A stretch of DNA of 64,000 nt, taken from contig NZ_KQ954294.1 in assembly GCF_001519055.1 (NCBI RefSeq), positions 1 to 64,000 of the forward strand. Reading direction: 5' to 3'. Position numbers and translations under genes: made by a program. Positions within the stretch are counted from its first letter, which is position 1. Each line of letters starts with the position of its first letter. Shown here in pieces: positions 55,665 to 64,000 of this stretch. Source of the stretch: Novosphingobium sp. Fuku2-ISO-50. GTDB taxonomy: Bacteria > Pseudomonadota > Alphaproteobacteria > Sphingomonadales > Sphingomonadaceae. The notes below the pieces were generated by a model. The model was not told the origin of the DNA, made no database searches, and was given only the letters and a program-made list of their open reading frames with translations.

Positions 55665-57502
55665 GCTTGTTCCAAAAGGCGCGCGGGCATCAGGCCGCGC
55701 AAGCCATTGCCGAGCAGGAACCCTTCGCGCAAGTCATCGAGCGTGATCGCGCCTTCGACCACTTTGTCGGCTTCGATCAGGCTGCGTCGCAAGACGCCGG
55801 GCAACAGGCCGTATTCGGCGCCCGGCGTGACCAGTCGGCCATCGCTGCGCCGCACGAAGAGATTGGTAAAGCTGCCCTCGGTGATCAGCCCGTCATCGCG
55901 CACAAACAGCGCCTCGTCCGCCCCGGCGCCCGCCGCCGCGCGGCGCGCCGCGTCATAAAAGCCGCGGTCGGTGGTCTTGTGCGCCAGGCGCCAGTCGTCG
56001 GCGGCCACCGGCAAGGGCAACACGGCGCAGACCATCGGCCGATCCACCACCACCGGCAGCGCGCCGGTTTCGAGCGCGATAGCCCCCGACCGGGCGAGCA
56101 GCAGCCGCACTCTGGACGGCGCATCGAGATCGAAGCACAACGCCTGAATCGCGTTGCGCGCGGCATGGCGGTCAAACGCAAAGCCCAGCGCGACCGCGCT
56201 CGCACGCAGCCGTTCAAGGTGAAACTCGATCAGCGCGATCCCCTTTGCCGGATCAAACGCCATCGTCTCGATCAGATCAGCCTGGCCAGCGGACAAACGC
56301 AGGAAACTCCCCTTGATCATGCATTCGCGCCATTCATCGAGCATCGCGGAATCAGCGACAACCGCCGATCCCACCCCCATCACGGCACGCCCGCCACCCG
56401 CCCCCGGAGTGTCGGGGGCAAGCCGTATCGTGCGGATTGCCACATTGAACACCGCCCGACCAGTCTGAACAGTGCCAGTCTCAGGACCGTCCGGCTGATC
56501 AATATGGCCGATCGCCCCGCAATAGGCCCCGCGCGCATCGCGTTCATGGGTATCGATCAATTCCATCGCGCGAATCTTCGGCGCGCCGGTGACCGAGCCG
56601 CACGGAAAGATCGCGCGCACGAGATCGACCGCACCTTTGCCCGGAGCAAGCCGGGCATGCACGGTCGTGACCATCTGGTGCACCGTGGGATAGCTTTCGA
56701 TGGCAAACGGCGCCTCGACGCGCACGCTGCCCGGATCGGCCATGCGCGACAGATCGTTGCGCATCAGGTCTACGATCATCAGGTTTTCGGCGCGGTCCTT
56801 GGCGCTGGCCATAAGCCGGGCGCGGTGCGCGGCGTCTTCCGCCTCGGTCCGCCCGCGCGGCGCGGTGCCTTTCATCGGGCGGACTTTGGCCGCGCGGCCA
56901 TCGATTTCGACGAACAGTTCGGGCGAGGCCGACAGCGTCCAGTGCGATCCGTCCCACAAGACCGCGCCATAGCCTGCGCGCGCATCGCGGCGCAGCGCGC
57001 GGTAAATCGCCAGCGGATCGCCGCGCCACGTCCCGCCCAGCGGGAATGTCAGATTGACCTGATAAGTATCGCCCGCGCGAATGGCATCCTGCACCCCGGC
57101 AAAAGCGCGGGCATAGCCGCCGGTGGACACAAGCGGCATCATCGGCCCCAACCGCCCGCCCCCGTCCCGTCCTGCACCGCCGCTTTCGCGCGCCAGCCAG
57201 GCGTCGACATCGTCGCCGTCCATCATCGTCATGTCGGCAAAGCGCGCAAACCACACCAGCGGCCCCGCCGCGCCGCTGCGCGCCGCCGCACGCGGGGCCA
57301 GCCGGGGTTCGAGCGCAAGCCCGGCTTCATAGCCGATCATCCCCGCCCAATGGCCCGGCGCAGAGCCGATCCGGGCCAGCGCGGGCAGCACGTCCTCCGG
57401 CCGACGCGCAACGACGATCTCCACCGGATCACGGTAAAGCCGCGAAGGCGCCGCGCTGTCCTCGCGCGCATCATCAAGCAGGATAAAGGGGGGCCGGGTC
57501 AT
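55661..57502 (-). CDS. pabBC: Aminodeoxychorismate synthase component I fused to aminodeoxychorismate lyase
   Basis: A 613-residue fusion making 4-aminobenzoate for folate. The PabB part (about 1-375) has KGTAPRGRT, LMIVDLMRNDLSRMADPGS and FPCGSVTGAPKIRAME of the chorismate-binding enzymes. The PabC part (about 395-613) is a class IV PLP aminotransferase-like lyase with the lysine in AHKTTDRGFYD and ITEGSFTNLFV. The glutaminase subunit PabA is not in the window. ATG 57502 is chosen with AAAGG upstream. First gene of a four-gene overlapping chain; its folate product supports the met operon upstream only in a general sense. Confidence 0.92.
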   Translation of the reverse strand: MTRPPFILLDDAREDSAAPSRLYRDPVEIVVARRPEDVLPALARIGSAPGHWAGMIGYEAGLALEPRLAPRAAARSGAAGPLVWFARFADMTMMDGDDVDAWLARESGGAGRDGGGRLGPMMPLVSTGGYARAFAGVQDAIRAGDTYQVNLTFPLGGTWRGDPLAIYRALRRDARAGYGAVLWDGSHWTLSASPELFVEIDGRAAKVRPMKGTAPRGRTEAEDAAHRARLMASAKDRAENLMIVDLMRNDLSRMADPGSVRVEAPFAIESYPTVHQMVTTVHARLAPGKGAVDLVRAIFPCGSVTGAPKIRAMELIDTHERDARGAYCGAIGHIDQPDGPETGTVQTGRAVFNVAIRTIRLAPDTPGAGGGRAVMGVGSAVVADSAMLDEWRECMIKGSFLRLSAGQADLIETMAFDPAKGIALIEFHLERLRASAVALGFAFDRHAARNAIQALCFDLDAPSRVRLLLARSGAIALETGALPVVVDRPMVCAVLPLPVAADDWRLAHKTTDRGFYDAARRAAAGAGADEALFVRDDGLITEGSFTNLFVRRSDGRLVTPGAEYGLLPGVLRRSLIEADKVVEGAITLDDLREGFLLGNGLRGLMPARLLEQA

Positions 57503-57553
57503 GACAGCCCGGCCTTTACCCGCATCAACGGTCGGATGCAAAACCCGCCGCGA

Positions 57554-60238
57554 TCAGTTTGCCTTAAGCCCAGCCTCCTTGAGCCACGCGACCGTTTCGC
57601 GCGCCACGCGCGCCTTGATCGCCAGCCGGTTCCGCAGCCGCGCGAGCGCGCGTTCGACCGGCTTTTTGGCATCGTCGGGCAACGTCGCTTCGTATTCCGT
57701 CAGCTTGCCGACCATCGCCTCGCTGTCGGCGCGCGCGGCGATCCGTTCGACATAGGTCGTGCGCGCCGAAGCATCGAGCAGCGCCAGCACCGTGTCGCGA
57801 TGCGCGCGGAAGAAATCGAACGCCAATTCGCTGTGTTCGCCCGCGACGGTGGCAATGATCGCCGCCGAAGTGGTCTTGCCCGGCTTGTCGGTCAGCGCAA
57901 GATCGAGCGCCCGCTGCGCCAGCGCCGGATCGCGCGCCGCGCCAAGCTGCGCAAACAAGTCGGACCGGGCGACGGTCGACGTGCTCGCCTCGGCCATGCG
58001 TTCCAGCTTGTCCCATTCGGCAGGGCTCGCATTGCGGGCGATGATCCCGATCCAGTCCTGCTTCAGCGCGCCGTCGAGCGCGTGGGGATCGGTATCGAGC
58101 GCGGCAAAACGGCGGCGCGCCTCGGCCACGACGCCGGGTTCGCCGACATGCCCCAGCGCCGATACCAGCCGCGATCGCAACAGCGCATCGGGCACCGTGT
58201 CGCCGGCGCGCGGATCATAGCCGAGCGCATCGAGGCGCGGCTTCCACAGCGCGACCGCGCGCGCGGTCAACGCCGCCTGCCCGGCAGCATCGCCGTCAAG
58301 CCGGTCGTAAAGCCCCTCAAAACGGTTCACCGCCAGCTCGGCGACGCGCGCATTGGCATTGCCCGGTACTGCGGCCAGCAGGCCCAGCGCACCGCCCATC
58401 GGCTGATACCCGGCATAGGCCAGCTCGAGCTGATCGGCGACGAGCCCCATCTGATCGATCGGCGTCAGGCGCGGCAAGGCAGATGTCAGCCCGGTCAGGG
58501 CCGCGGGGGTATAGAGCGAGCGGTAATAGCCCAACTGCCCCGCATTGATCACCACCGGGCCACAGCCATCGAGAGTCAGCGTCGCCTTGCCCCCGGCCAT
58601 GATCGAGCGCACCGGCGCGCCGCCGACCGAAACCAGCAGCGGCACATGCCAGCGCCGCGTCGATGCCTCGCCGACGCGGTCGCGGGTAAATTCATCCTGC
58701 GTCAGCGACAGCGTGGTCTTGCCGTTGGCGCATTGCGCATCGCCCGCGCGCACCAGCGGAATGCCCGGCTGGGTGGTGAAATCGGTGGCGATCGTGGTCA
58801 GCCCGGTGGCCCCGGCCGCTTCGACCGCAGACCACAAATCGGCGGTGTGGCTGTTGCCGAACTTGTGCGCGGCCATATAGGCGCGGATGCCCTGCCGCCA
58901 GGTGTCTTCGCCCGCATAGGCTTCGAGCATGGCCAGCACCGCTTCACCCTTTTGATAGGTGATCGCATCGAAGGCCTGATTGGCTTCATCGACGGTGCGG
59001 ATATGCTGCACGACCGGATGCGTGGTGCGGAAAGCATCGAGCCCCATCGCCGCCTCGCGACCCGAAACGCGTGTCAGCAGTTCGAACCAGTCGGGATGGA
59101 AATGGTCGATCGCCTTGTTTTCCATCCAGCTGGCGAAGCCTTCGTTGAGCCACAAATCGTCCCACCAGGCCATTGTGACCAGATCGCCAAACCACTGGTG
59201 CGCGACTTCGTGGGCCTGCGCCACCGCGATGAATTCGCGCGAGCGCGGCGAAGTGGTCCTGGGATCGTCGAGCAGATCGCGCTGGAACGTGAACACCGCG
59301 CCCCAGTTTTCCATCGCGGAAAAGAATTCCGACTGGCCCGGCCCGGCGATGTTGTCGATCTTGGGCAGCGGATAGGCCTGCCCGAAATAGTCGTTGTAAT
59401 ACGGAATCAGCCCGGCCAGTTCGTTGAGCGCGAATTGGGCCTGTTCGCCGCTGCCGCGTGGCGCAACGATCCCCGCCTCGACGCCCGCGCCGGACATTTT
59501 CGCCGTCCGCTCAAAGTCGCCCGCACCAAAGAACAGGAGATACGAGGCCATTTTCGGCGTGGTGCGGAACGTGACCTTTTTCAGCCCCTTGCCCGCCGGT
59601 TGCTCGCTGGCGATCGGCATGTTGCTGATCGCCAGACGGTCTTCGGGCACGACCACCGACAGATCGAACGTCGCCTTGTACGACGGTTCGTCGAACATCG
59701 GCGCAAACTGGCGGGCATAGCTCGGCTCGAACTGGGTAAACAGCGCGCGGGTCGGCTTGCCGTCGTTGCCGGTATAATCGAGCGCAAACAGGCCGTCGGC
59801 CTGGGTATCGATATGCCCGGCATAGCTGCCTTCGATGCGATAGCGGCCCGGCGCGATCATGCCCGGCGCGGCCAGCCGCACGGTTTGCGCCTTTTCGTCA
59901 TAGCCGATGGTCAGCGGGGTGACCCGGCCCCCTGCGGCAACGAGGTCGGCCTTGCCCAGTTTGAGCTGAACCGCGTTGAGCACCACGGCATCGGTTGCCT
60001 GCGGCACGTCGATGTCGATCGCGAATGTGCCGGTAAACGTCAGCGCCTTGGGATCGGGGCGGATCGCGATGGCATAGTGGCTGGGGATCGCGCTATGCGC
60101 CAGCGTGCCGTCGGCGGGGAACGCGACCGGGGCTTGCGCCAGCGCAGGCGCCGCGCAAATCAGCGAAAGCGCCGAGCCGGCAAGGGCGAACCTGGCGCAT
60201 GAACGGGCGGCAAAGGACCATTTTTCGGAACGCGGCAT
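57554..60238 (-). CDS. M1-family aminopeptidase, periplasmic
   Basis: An 894-residue gluzincin of the puromycin-sensitive type. The signal peptide covers about 1-34 (ALAGSALSLICAAPALA). The exopeptidase motif is in SAMENWGAVFTFQ (GAMEN position with Ser), and the zinc site in VAQAHEVAHQWFGDLVTMAW with Glu 18 residues later in LWLNEGFASW. An ERAP1-like C-terminal helical domain covers about 550-880. ATG 60238 has AAGG upstream; the frame further upstream to 60430 lacks family residues. 51 bases lie between it and pabBC. Confidence 0.93.
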   Translation of the reverse strand: MPRSEKWSFAARSCARFALAGSALSLICAAPALAQAPVAFPADGTLAHSAIPSHYAIAIRPDPKALTFTGTFAIDIDVPQATDAVVLNAVQLKLGKADLVAAGGRVTPLTIGYDEKAQTVRLAAPGMIAPGRYRIEGSYAGHIDTQADGLFALDYTGNDGKPTRALFTQFEPSYARQFAPMFDEPSYKATFDLSVVVPEDRLAISNMPIASEQPAGKGLKKVTFRTTPKMASYLLFFGAGDFERTAKMSGAGVEAGIVAPRGSGEQAQFALNELAGLIPYYNDYFGQAYPLPKIDNIAGPGQSEFFSAMENWGAVFTFQRDLLDDPRTTSPRSREFIAVAQAHEVAHQWFGDLVTMAWWDDLWLNEGFASWMENKAIDHFHPDWFELLTRVSGREAAMGLDAFRTTHPVVQHIRTVDEANQAFDAITYQKGEAVLAMLEAYAGEDTWRQGIRAYMAAHKFGNSHTADLWSAVEAAGATGLTTIATDFTTQPGIPLVRAGDAQCANGKTTLSLTQDEFTRDRVGEASTRRWHVPLLVSVGGAPVRSIMAGGKATLTLDGCGPVVINAGQLGYYRSLYTPAALTGLTSALPRLTPIDQMGLVADQLELAYAGYQPMGGALGLLAAVPGNANARVAELAVNRFEGLYDRLDGDAAGQAALTARAVALWKPRLDALGYDPRAGDTVPDALLRSRLVSALGHVGEPGVVAEARRRFAALDTDPHALDGALKQDWIGIIARNASPAEWDKLERMAEASTSTVARSDLFAQLGAARDPALAQRALDLALTDKPGKTTSAAIIATVAGEHSELAFDFFRAHRDTVLALLDASARTTYVERIAARADSEAMVGKLTEYEATLPDDAKKPVERALARLRNRLAIKARVARETVAWLKEAGLKAN

Positions 60239-60389
60239 CGTCAACCTTAGTCTGGAAAAGCCACCCGACCCGGGGGCAAGATGACGCGATCCTAGCAAGG
60301 CGTTGGTTGCAATGGCAATCAGTTTGGCGGCGCGCCATCGACCGATGGCCCATCCCGACCGACGAGCGACATGAACGCCGCCGCCCGAT

Positions 60390-61970
60390 TCAGGCCAGAG
60401 GCACGCGCAAAGTGGCGCAAAGGCCGACAATTCGCCCCTTTTCGAGCCGCCCCTGTTCGAGCCGCCCCTGTTCGAGCCGCCCCTGTTCGAGCCGATTGGC
60501 CAATATCAGCGAACCGCCATGCTGATCGGCGATCGCGCGCGCCAGCGTCAGGCCCAGCCCGGTGCCGCCGGTCGCGCTGTTGCGTGACGGATCGAGCCGG
60601 GTAAACGGTTCCATCATCCGGGCAATGTCGCCTTCGGGAATCCCCGGCCCGTCATCTTCGACGATCAGCACCGCCTCGCGTCCCTCGCGGCGCAGCGTCA
60701 CGCGCGCGCAGTGACCATAGCGCAGCGCATTGGACACCAGATTGCGCAGCGCGCGGCGCAGCCAGGTGGCGCGCACCGGCGCGACCATCCGTTCGGCATC
60801 GCCCAGTGTGACATTGTCGCCCATGTCCTCGTATTCGCCGATGATATCGGCGACCAGAGCGGACATCTCGGTCGCCTCGATCGGGTCGGAGGGACGCCCG
60901 ACACGGGCCAGCGAGAGGATGTCATCGAGCGAGCGATTGATGTCCTCGATCGTCGCGGCCATGCGCCCGCGCTCGACGTCGTCTTCGACCGCCTCGATCC
61001 GCACGCGCAGCGCGGCGAGCGGCGTCTTGAGATCGTGGCCGATCGCCCCGAGCATGACATCCTTTTCATCGAGCAGCGCGCTGATCCGCGCCTCCATCGC
61101 ATTGTGCGCGATGATCAGCCGCTGAATGTCGGCAGGCCCTTGCGGCTCAAGCTGGTCCAGAACGCCGGGATCGGCGGCAAAGCTTTCGAGCCGACGGGTC
61201 AAGGCGCTCAACGGGCGCGTGATGCGGCGCAAGATCAGCCCGACCACGCCGACCAGCACGATATACGTCAGGATCGTCTGGCGCAGCAGGCCGAGCAGCA
61301 ACTGCGTTTCGCTGGCTGGCATGAAGCTGCGCACGGTCAGCCAGCTGCCATCGGCCTGCCGCTCCGACGCGACCACCAATCGCGGCAAGGCGCCGTCGCC
61401 CGGCAAGCGGAACCGGGCGCGCAGCGCCGGCAGAACGGGGCGCAACAGCGGGTCGCGCTCCGGATCGCGCTCGACCACCAGCAAGGGGCCGGTCTGCTCG
61501 CTCTGGGATTCGAGCACTTCGTGAAGCTGCGTCTCGACTTCGCCGAGATGGCGATCACCCGGCTGTTCGGGCGATGCCGCATCGATCCGCACATGCAGCG
61601 GGCGCGGCAGGCGCAACCGATCATCGAGCGGGGGCGGCGGCGGGGGAAGCAGATCGCGCCCCCCCTCATGCCCGCCATGTCCCTCATGATCAGGACCGGC
61701 ATGATCAGGACCGGCATGATCAGGCCCAGTGTGATCAGGCCCGGTATGATCCGGGTTGGGCATCAGTGCGCGGTCGCCCAGCATGCGCATCACCGTGCCG
61801 TTGACCAGAGTGGCGACATGGCGCTGATGCACCTCGCGCCAGATCAGCCAGGCCGACAGCCCTTGCGCAATCAGCAGCGCCGCCGCGATCGCCAGCAGGA
61901 TTTGCCCCTGCAGGCTGCGCAGCCACGACAGCGAAAGGCGGCGCCCCGGAAACGAAAGGCGATCGGCCAC
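60390..61970 (-). CDS. Sensor histidine kinase with His/Asp-repeat periplasmic loop
   Basis: A 526-residue membrane kinase. Helix 1 is about 20-42 and helix 2 about 232-252, so roughly 190 residues are periplasmic. That loop contains about five GPDHA/GPDHT pentapeptides (61686-61760) and GHGGHEGG, a likely metal-binding stretch. After a HAMP come the phospho-acceptor H-box IGHDLKTPLAALRVR, N-box LRNLVSNALRYG, G1 DDGPGIPEG and G2 GTGLGLTLARAI. Near the C-terminus a 15-bp repeat (60435-60494) encodes four LEQGR units. It lies 5 bases after the response regulator stop and pairs with it. Confidence 0.9.
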   Translation of the reverse strand: MADRLSFPGRRLSLSWLRSLQGQILLAIAAALLIAQGLSAWLIWREVHQRHVATLVNGTVMRMLGDRALMPNPDHTGPDHTGPDHAGPDHAGPDHEGHGGHEGGRDLLPPPPPPLDDRLRLPRPLHVRIDAASPEQPGDRHLGEVETQLHEVLESQSEQTGPLLVVERDPERDPLLRPVLPALRARFRLPGDGALPRLVVASERQADGSWLTVRSFMPASETQLLLGLLRQTILTYIVLVGVVGLILRRITRPLSALTRRLESFAADPGVLDQLEPQGPADIQRLIIAHNAMEARISALLDEKDVMLGAIGHDLKTPLAALRVRIEAVEDDVERGRMAATIEDINRSLDDILSLARVGRPSDPIEATEMSALVADIIGEYEDMGDNVTLGDAERMVAPVRATWLRRALRNLVSNALRYGHCARVTLRREGREAVLIVEDDGPGIPEGDIARMMEPFTRLDPSRNSATGGTGLGLTLARAIADQHGGSLILANRLEQGRLEQGRLEQGRLEKGRIVGLCATLRVPLA

Positions 61971-61975
61971 GCGGG

Positions 61976-62755
61976 TCAGTCCAGTGCCGCGATTTTGCGC
62001 ACTTCGGCAGCGAGCATGTAGCCGCCGCCCCAGACCGTCTGAATCAATTGCGGATTGCGGCTGTCGGGCTCGATCTTGCGGCGAAGGCGGCTGATCTGGT
62101 TATCGACGGCGCGGTCGAACAGATGCGCCTCTCGCCCCTGGACCATGTCGAGCAGGCGGTCGCGATCGAGCACCTGGCGCGGATGATCGAGAAACGCCAG
62201 AAGCAAGCGGAATTCCGCCGAGGAAATCGACACCACCGCGCCTTCGCGATCGATCAACCGACGCTTCAGCGGATCGAGCCGCCAGCCTTCGAATTCATAG
62301 ACCACCGCTTCGCCGGCTTCGGGCGCGATGCGTCCGGCACGCCGCAGGACGCTGCGGATACGCGCGACCAGTTCGCGCGGGTCGAACGGTTTGACCACGT
62401 AATCGTCGCCGCCGATTTCCAGCCCGACGATGCGATCGGTCGATTCCCCGCGCGCCGTGATGAAAATCACCGGCATGCGTTTGGTTTCGGCAAGATGGCG
62501 GCACAGCGACAACCCGTCTTCGCCCGGCATCATGATGTCGAGCAGGACAAGGTCATAATGCGCGGCAGCAATACACCCGCGCGCCTCGGCGGCGCTGCCC
62601 GCCTGAGTCACGCCGAACCCCTGGCGCGACAGATAGTCGGCCAGGGGTTCGCGCAAGGCGGTCTCGTCATCGACCAGCAGGATTTCGGTACGGGAAATAT
62701 CGGTCATCCCGCCGTTCATATCCGATTGGGTCAGAGGTTCCAGTGCGGTCGACAT
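61976..62755 (-). CDS. OmpR-family response regulator
   Basis: A receiver domain followed by a winged helix. Phospho-acceptor Asp lies in YDLVLLDIMMPGEDG, with acidic pocket VDDE and Lys in VVKPFDPRELV. The C-terminal domain has VDNQISRLRRKIEPDSRNPQ and TVWGGGYML. Start is uncertain: GTG 62767, ATG 62755 and ATG 62707 are in frame; the last sits at the domain edge. The stop of the EF-hand gene touches the first of these, so translation is probably coupled. Partner of the adjacent kinase. Confidence 0.92.
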   Translation of the reverse strand: MSTALEPLTQSDMNGGMTDISRTEILLVDDETALREPLADYLSRQGFGVTQAGSAAEARGCIAAAHYDLVLLDIMMPGEDGLSLCRHLAETKRMPVIFITARGESTDRIVGLEIGGDDYVVKPFDPRELVARIRSVLRRAGRIAPEAGEAVVYEFEGWRLDPLKRRLIDREGAVVSISSAEFRLLLAFLDHPRQVLDRDRLLDMVQGREAHLFDRAVDNQISRLRRKIEPDSRNPQLIQTVWGGGYMLAAEVRKIAALD

Positions 62756-62767
62756 CGATTGCACCAC

Positions 62768-63433
62768 TCATTCGTCGCCGGGAGGCGGCGGCATGTCGCC
62801 ATCATCGTGATGGCGCCATCCTTCATGACCCCCGCCTTCATGACCCCGGCCTTCATGACCCCACTCGTGCCGCGCAGCGCGCAGCTCTTCGTGCGTCAAC
62901 TTGCCGTCGTGGTTGGTGTCGAGCTTGTCGAAGCGGGCCTTGAGCGCGGCATCGAACGCGGCGCGCGTGATCACGCCATCCTTGCGCGCTTCATGCAGCG
63001 CGGGTCCGATGATCGCCATGGCAATGCCGCGACCACCATGCATACCCATCGGCCCCTGGCCCGGGCGATGGTCCCAGCCGCGTTCCGGCCCGCCTTCGGG
63101 ACCGTCGTGGCGATGATCCTTGCCTTCGGCTTCGCGCGCGTGAACAAACGCGAGGAATTCATCCTTGCTGATCACGCCGTCATGGTTGGTATCCCATTTG
63201 GCAAAGCGTTCGAGCAGGCGAGCATCGCGGTCGGTACTGTCGATCTTGCCGTCATGATTGGCATCGAGCCGATCCCACAGCTTGTCCGCCTCGACCTTGA
63301 CTTGCGCAAAGGTCGCATCGGGCGCGCGATGCGGTGCAGCAGCAGGCGCCGTCGCCGGAACCGTCGCTGCGATACCAAGCGCCGACGTTGCCAGCATGGC
63401 AAAGGCTGCGCCTGCGAAAAGCACTTTCTTCAT
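62768..63433 (-). CDS. Secreted EF-hand calcium-binding protein with His/Gly tail
   Basis: A 221-residue protein with signal peptide (FAGAAFAMLATSALGIAA). Three EF-hand loops are visible: DANHDGKIDSTD, DTNHDGVISKDE and DTNHDGKLTHEE, plus a degenerate region around DGVITRAAF. Between them lies a His/Gly/Pro-rich linker (KDHRHDGPEGGPERGWDHRP), and the C-terminus carries HEGRG/HEGGG repeats (62821-62865, 15-bp units) and HHDD. It probably binds calcium and perhaps transition metals in the periplasm. First gene of the EF-hand, regulator, kinase operon; a sensing or buffering role is inferred. Confidence 0.85.
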   Translation of the reverse strand: MKKVLFAGAAFAMLATSALGIAATVPATAPAAAPHRAPDATFAQVKVEADKLWDRLDANHDGKIDSTDRDARLLERFAKWDTNHDGVISKDEFLAFVHAREAEGKDHRHDGPEGGPERGWDHRPGQGPMGMHGGRGIAMAIIGPALHEARKDGVITRAAFDAALKARFDKLDTNHDGKLTHEELRAARHEWGHEGRGHEGGGHEGWRHHDDGDMPPPPGDE

Positions 63434-63682
63434 ATCCTCGTTCCCTCCTGGGAGAACATGGCGCGATCCGTAAGGGGCGGGTTCGCAACCGGGGGGGAAA
63501 GCCGCAAGGCGGCCCCGGGATCATGCGGGGGATGCCGATCCGGGTTTGAACAGGGGGCTGGACGTCAACCGCCCCGCGACTTTCTGATCGAGGATATAGG
63601 GCGAATGTGTCGCTCAACTATGCCGAAACCCGGGCTTTATTGTCGCACATTGTCGCGTCGTCCGCCAAATCGCACCAGCCTG

Positions 63683-64000
63683 TCAGCCTGCGCTGATGAC
63701 AAAGGCATTGAGCTTGTTGCCATCGGGATCCCGAAAATAGGCGGCATAGAACGTGCCGTCGTCGCCGCGCGGCCCCGGTGCGCCTTCGTCGGTGCCGCCA
63801 TGGGCGAGCGCCAGATCATAGATGCGATCGACTTGCGCCGCGTCCCGCGCTTCAAACGCGACCATGACCCCGTTGCCGACGCTCGCCGGTTGCCCGTCGA
63901 ACGGCAGAGTCAGCCCGATGCCCGCAGCGCCGCCGGGTGTACCCCAGATGATCGCCCGGTCGGTCGTGTACATCCGCCCCGTGCCCAGTTCTGTAGCGAT
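63683..64000 (-). CDS. VOC-superfamily (glyoxalase/bleomycin resistance-like) protein, partial
   Basis: The C-terminal 105 residues are visible; the frame runs on through the window edge above the first Met (63973), as shown by family-like ELGTGRMYTTDRAIIWGTPG. GTFYAAYFRDPDGNKLNAF is the characteristic C-terminal strand with the metal-ligand Asp/Glu region. The substrate is unknown. The 5' end lies outside the window. Confidence 0.85.
   Translation of the reverse strand: MATELGTGRMYTTDRAIIWGTPGGAAGIGLTLPFDGQPASVGNGVMVAFEARDAAQVDRIYDLALAHGGTDEGAPGPRGDDGTFYAAYFRDPDGNKLNAFVISAG

Noticed and set aside
55655..60202. 1515-codon plus-strand frame opposite pabBC and the M1 aminopeptidase
   Set aside because: Same artefact: open because of third-position GC in the real minus-strand genes; composition is not protein-like.
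61686..61760. Short tandem repeats as a possible CRISPR array
   Set aside because: Units are 15 bp, contiguous without spacers, and in frame inside a kinase gene.

Overview
The window is GC-rich alphaproteobacterial chromosome, most like Sphingomonadales and probably Novosphingobium or a close relative. I base this on gene content and protein flavour: class I PHA synthase with a phasin, split MetH behind an ArsR-methyltransferase regulator, exosortase-A-associated glycosylation genes, an LptFG/LptCA cluster and sphingomonad-type dispersed repeats. No rRNA, tRNA or CRISPR array was seen.

Region 1 (1-6365) is a scrapyard of mobile DNA. It holds the tail of an IS110-family transposase, two 5'-truncated IS66-type transposases meeting head to head, an IS5-like start fragment interrupted by an intact IS1595-family element (32-bp inverted repeats, perfect 8-bp target duplication), an AT-rich island with a MarR-like regulator, a serine recombinase truncated at both ends, an integrase fragment and a decayed DDE transposase. 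A 27-bp direct repeat (841-867 and 4344-4370) brackets much of it, and its second copy ends exactly where the recombinase is cut.

Region 2 (6411-20318) is core genome: phaC and phasin with a palindromic operator, clpS, lptF-lptG converging on rnd-lptC-lptA, ung, an aldehyde dehydrogenase, an M24 peptidase, and a phosphate module in which a NUDIX domain is fused in frame to DUF47 next to a PiT transporter. Region 3 (20319-33469) holds gltB-gltD, a large acidic membrane-anchored protein, an exosortase-A-type glycosyltransferase divergent from a small membrane protein plus O-glycosylation ligase, a MaoC hydratase and the intracellular PHA depolymerase.

Region 4 (33670-44152) runs mostly on the plus strand: ABC exporter, M13 peptidase, uppP, ppk2, rpmG, lolA-like, xthA-ribA, then a secreted beta-helix protein and a small membrane protein on the minus strand. 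Region 5 (44149-64000) is mostly minus strand: recQ, an SDR, a methionine operon (ArsR-methyltransferase regulator, metF, split metH) with two identical-architecture operators, two small lipoproteins, a four-gene chain of overlapping genes (pabBC, aminotransferase, pseudouridine synthase, arfB), an M1 aminopeptidase, and an EF-hand protein, response regulator and histidine kinase cassette. A VOC-family gene runs off the right edge.

Two cross-cutting patterns stand out. In-frame tandem repeats, mostly 15 bp (five codons), recur in at least five genes. A composite dispersed repeat sits at the same 11-nt distance upstream of the rnd and xthA start codons.
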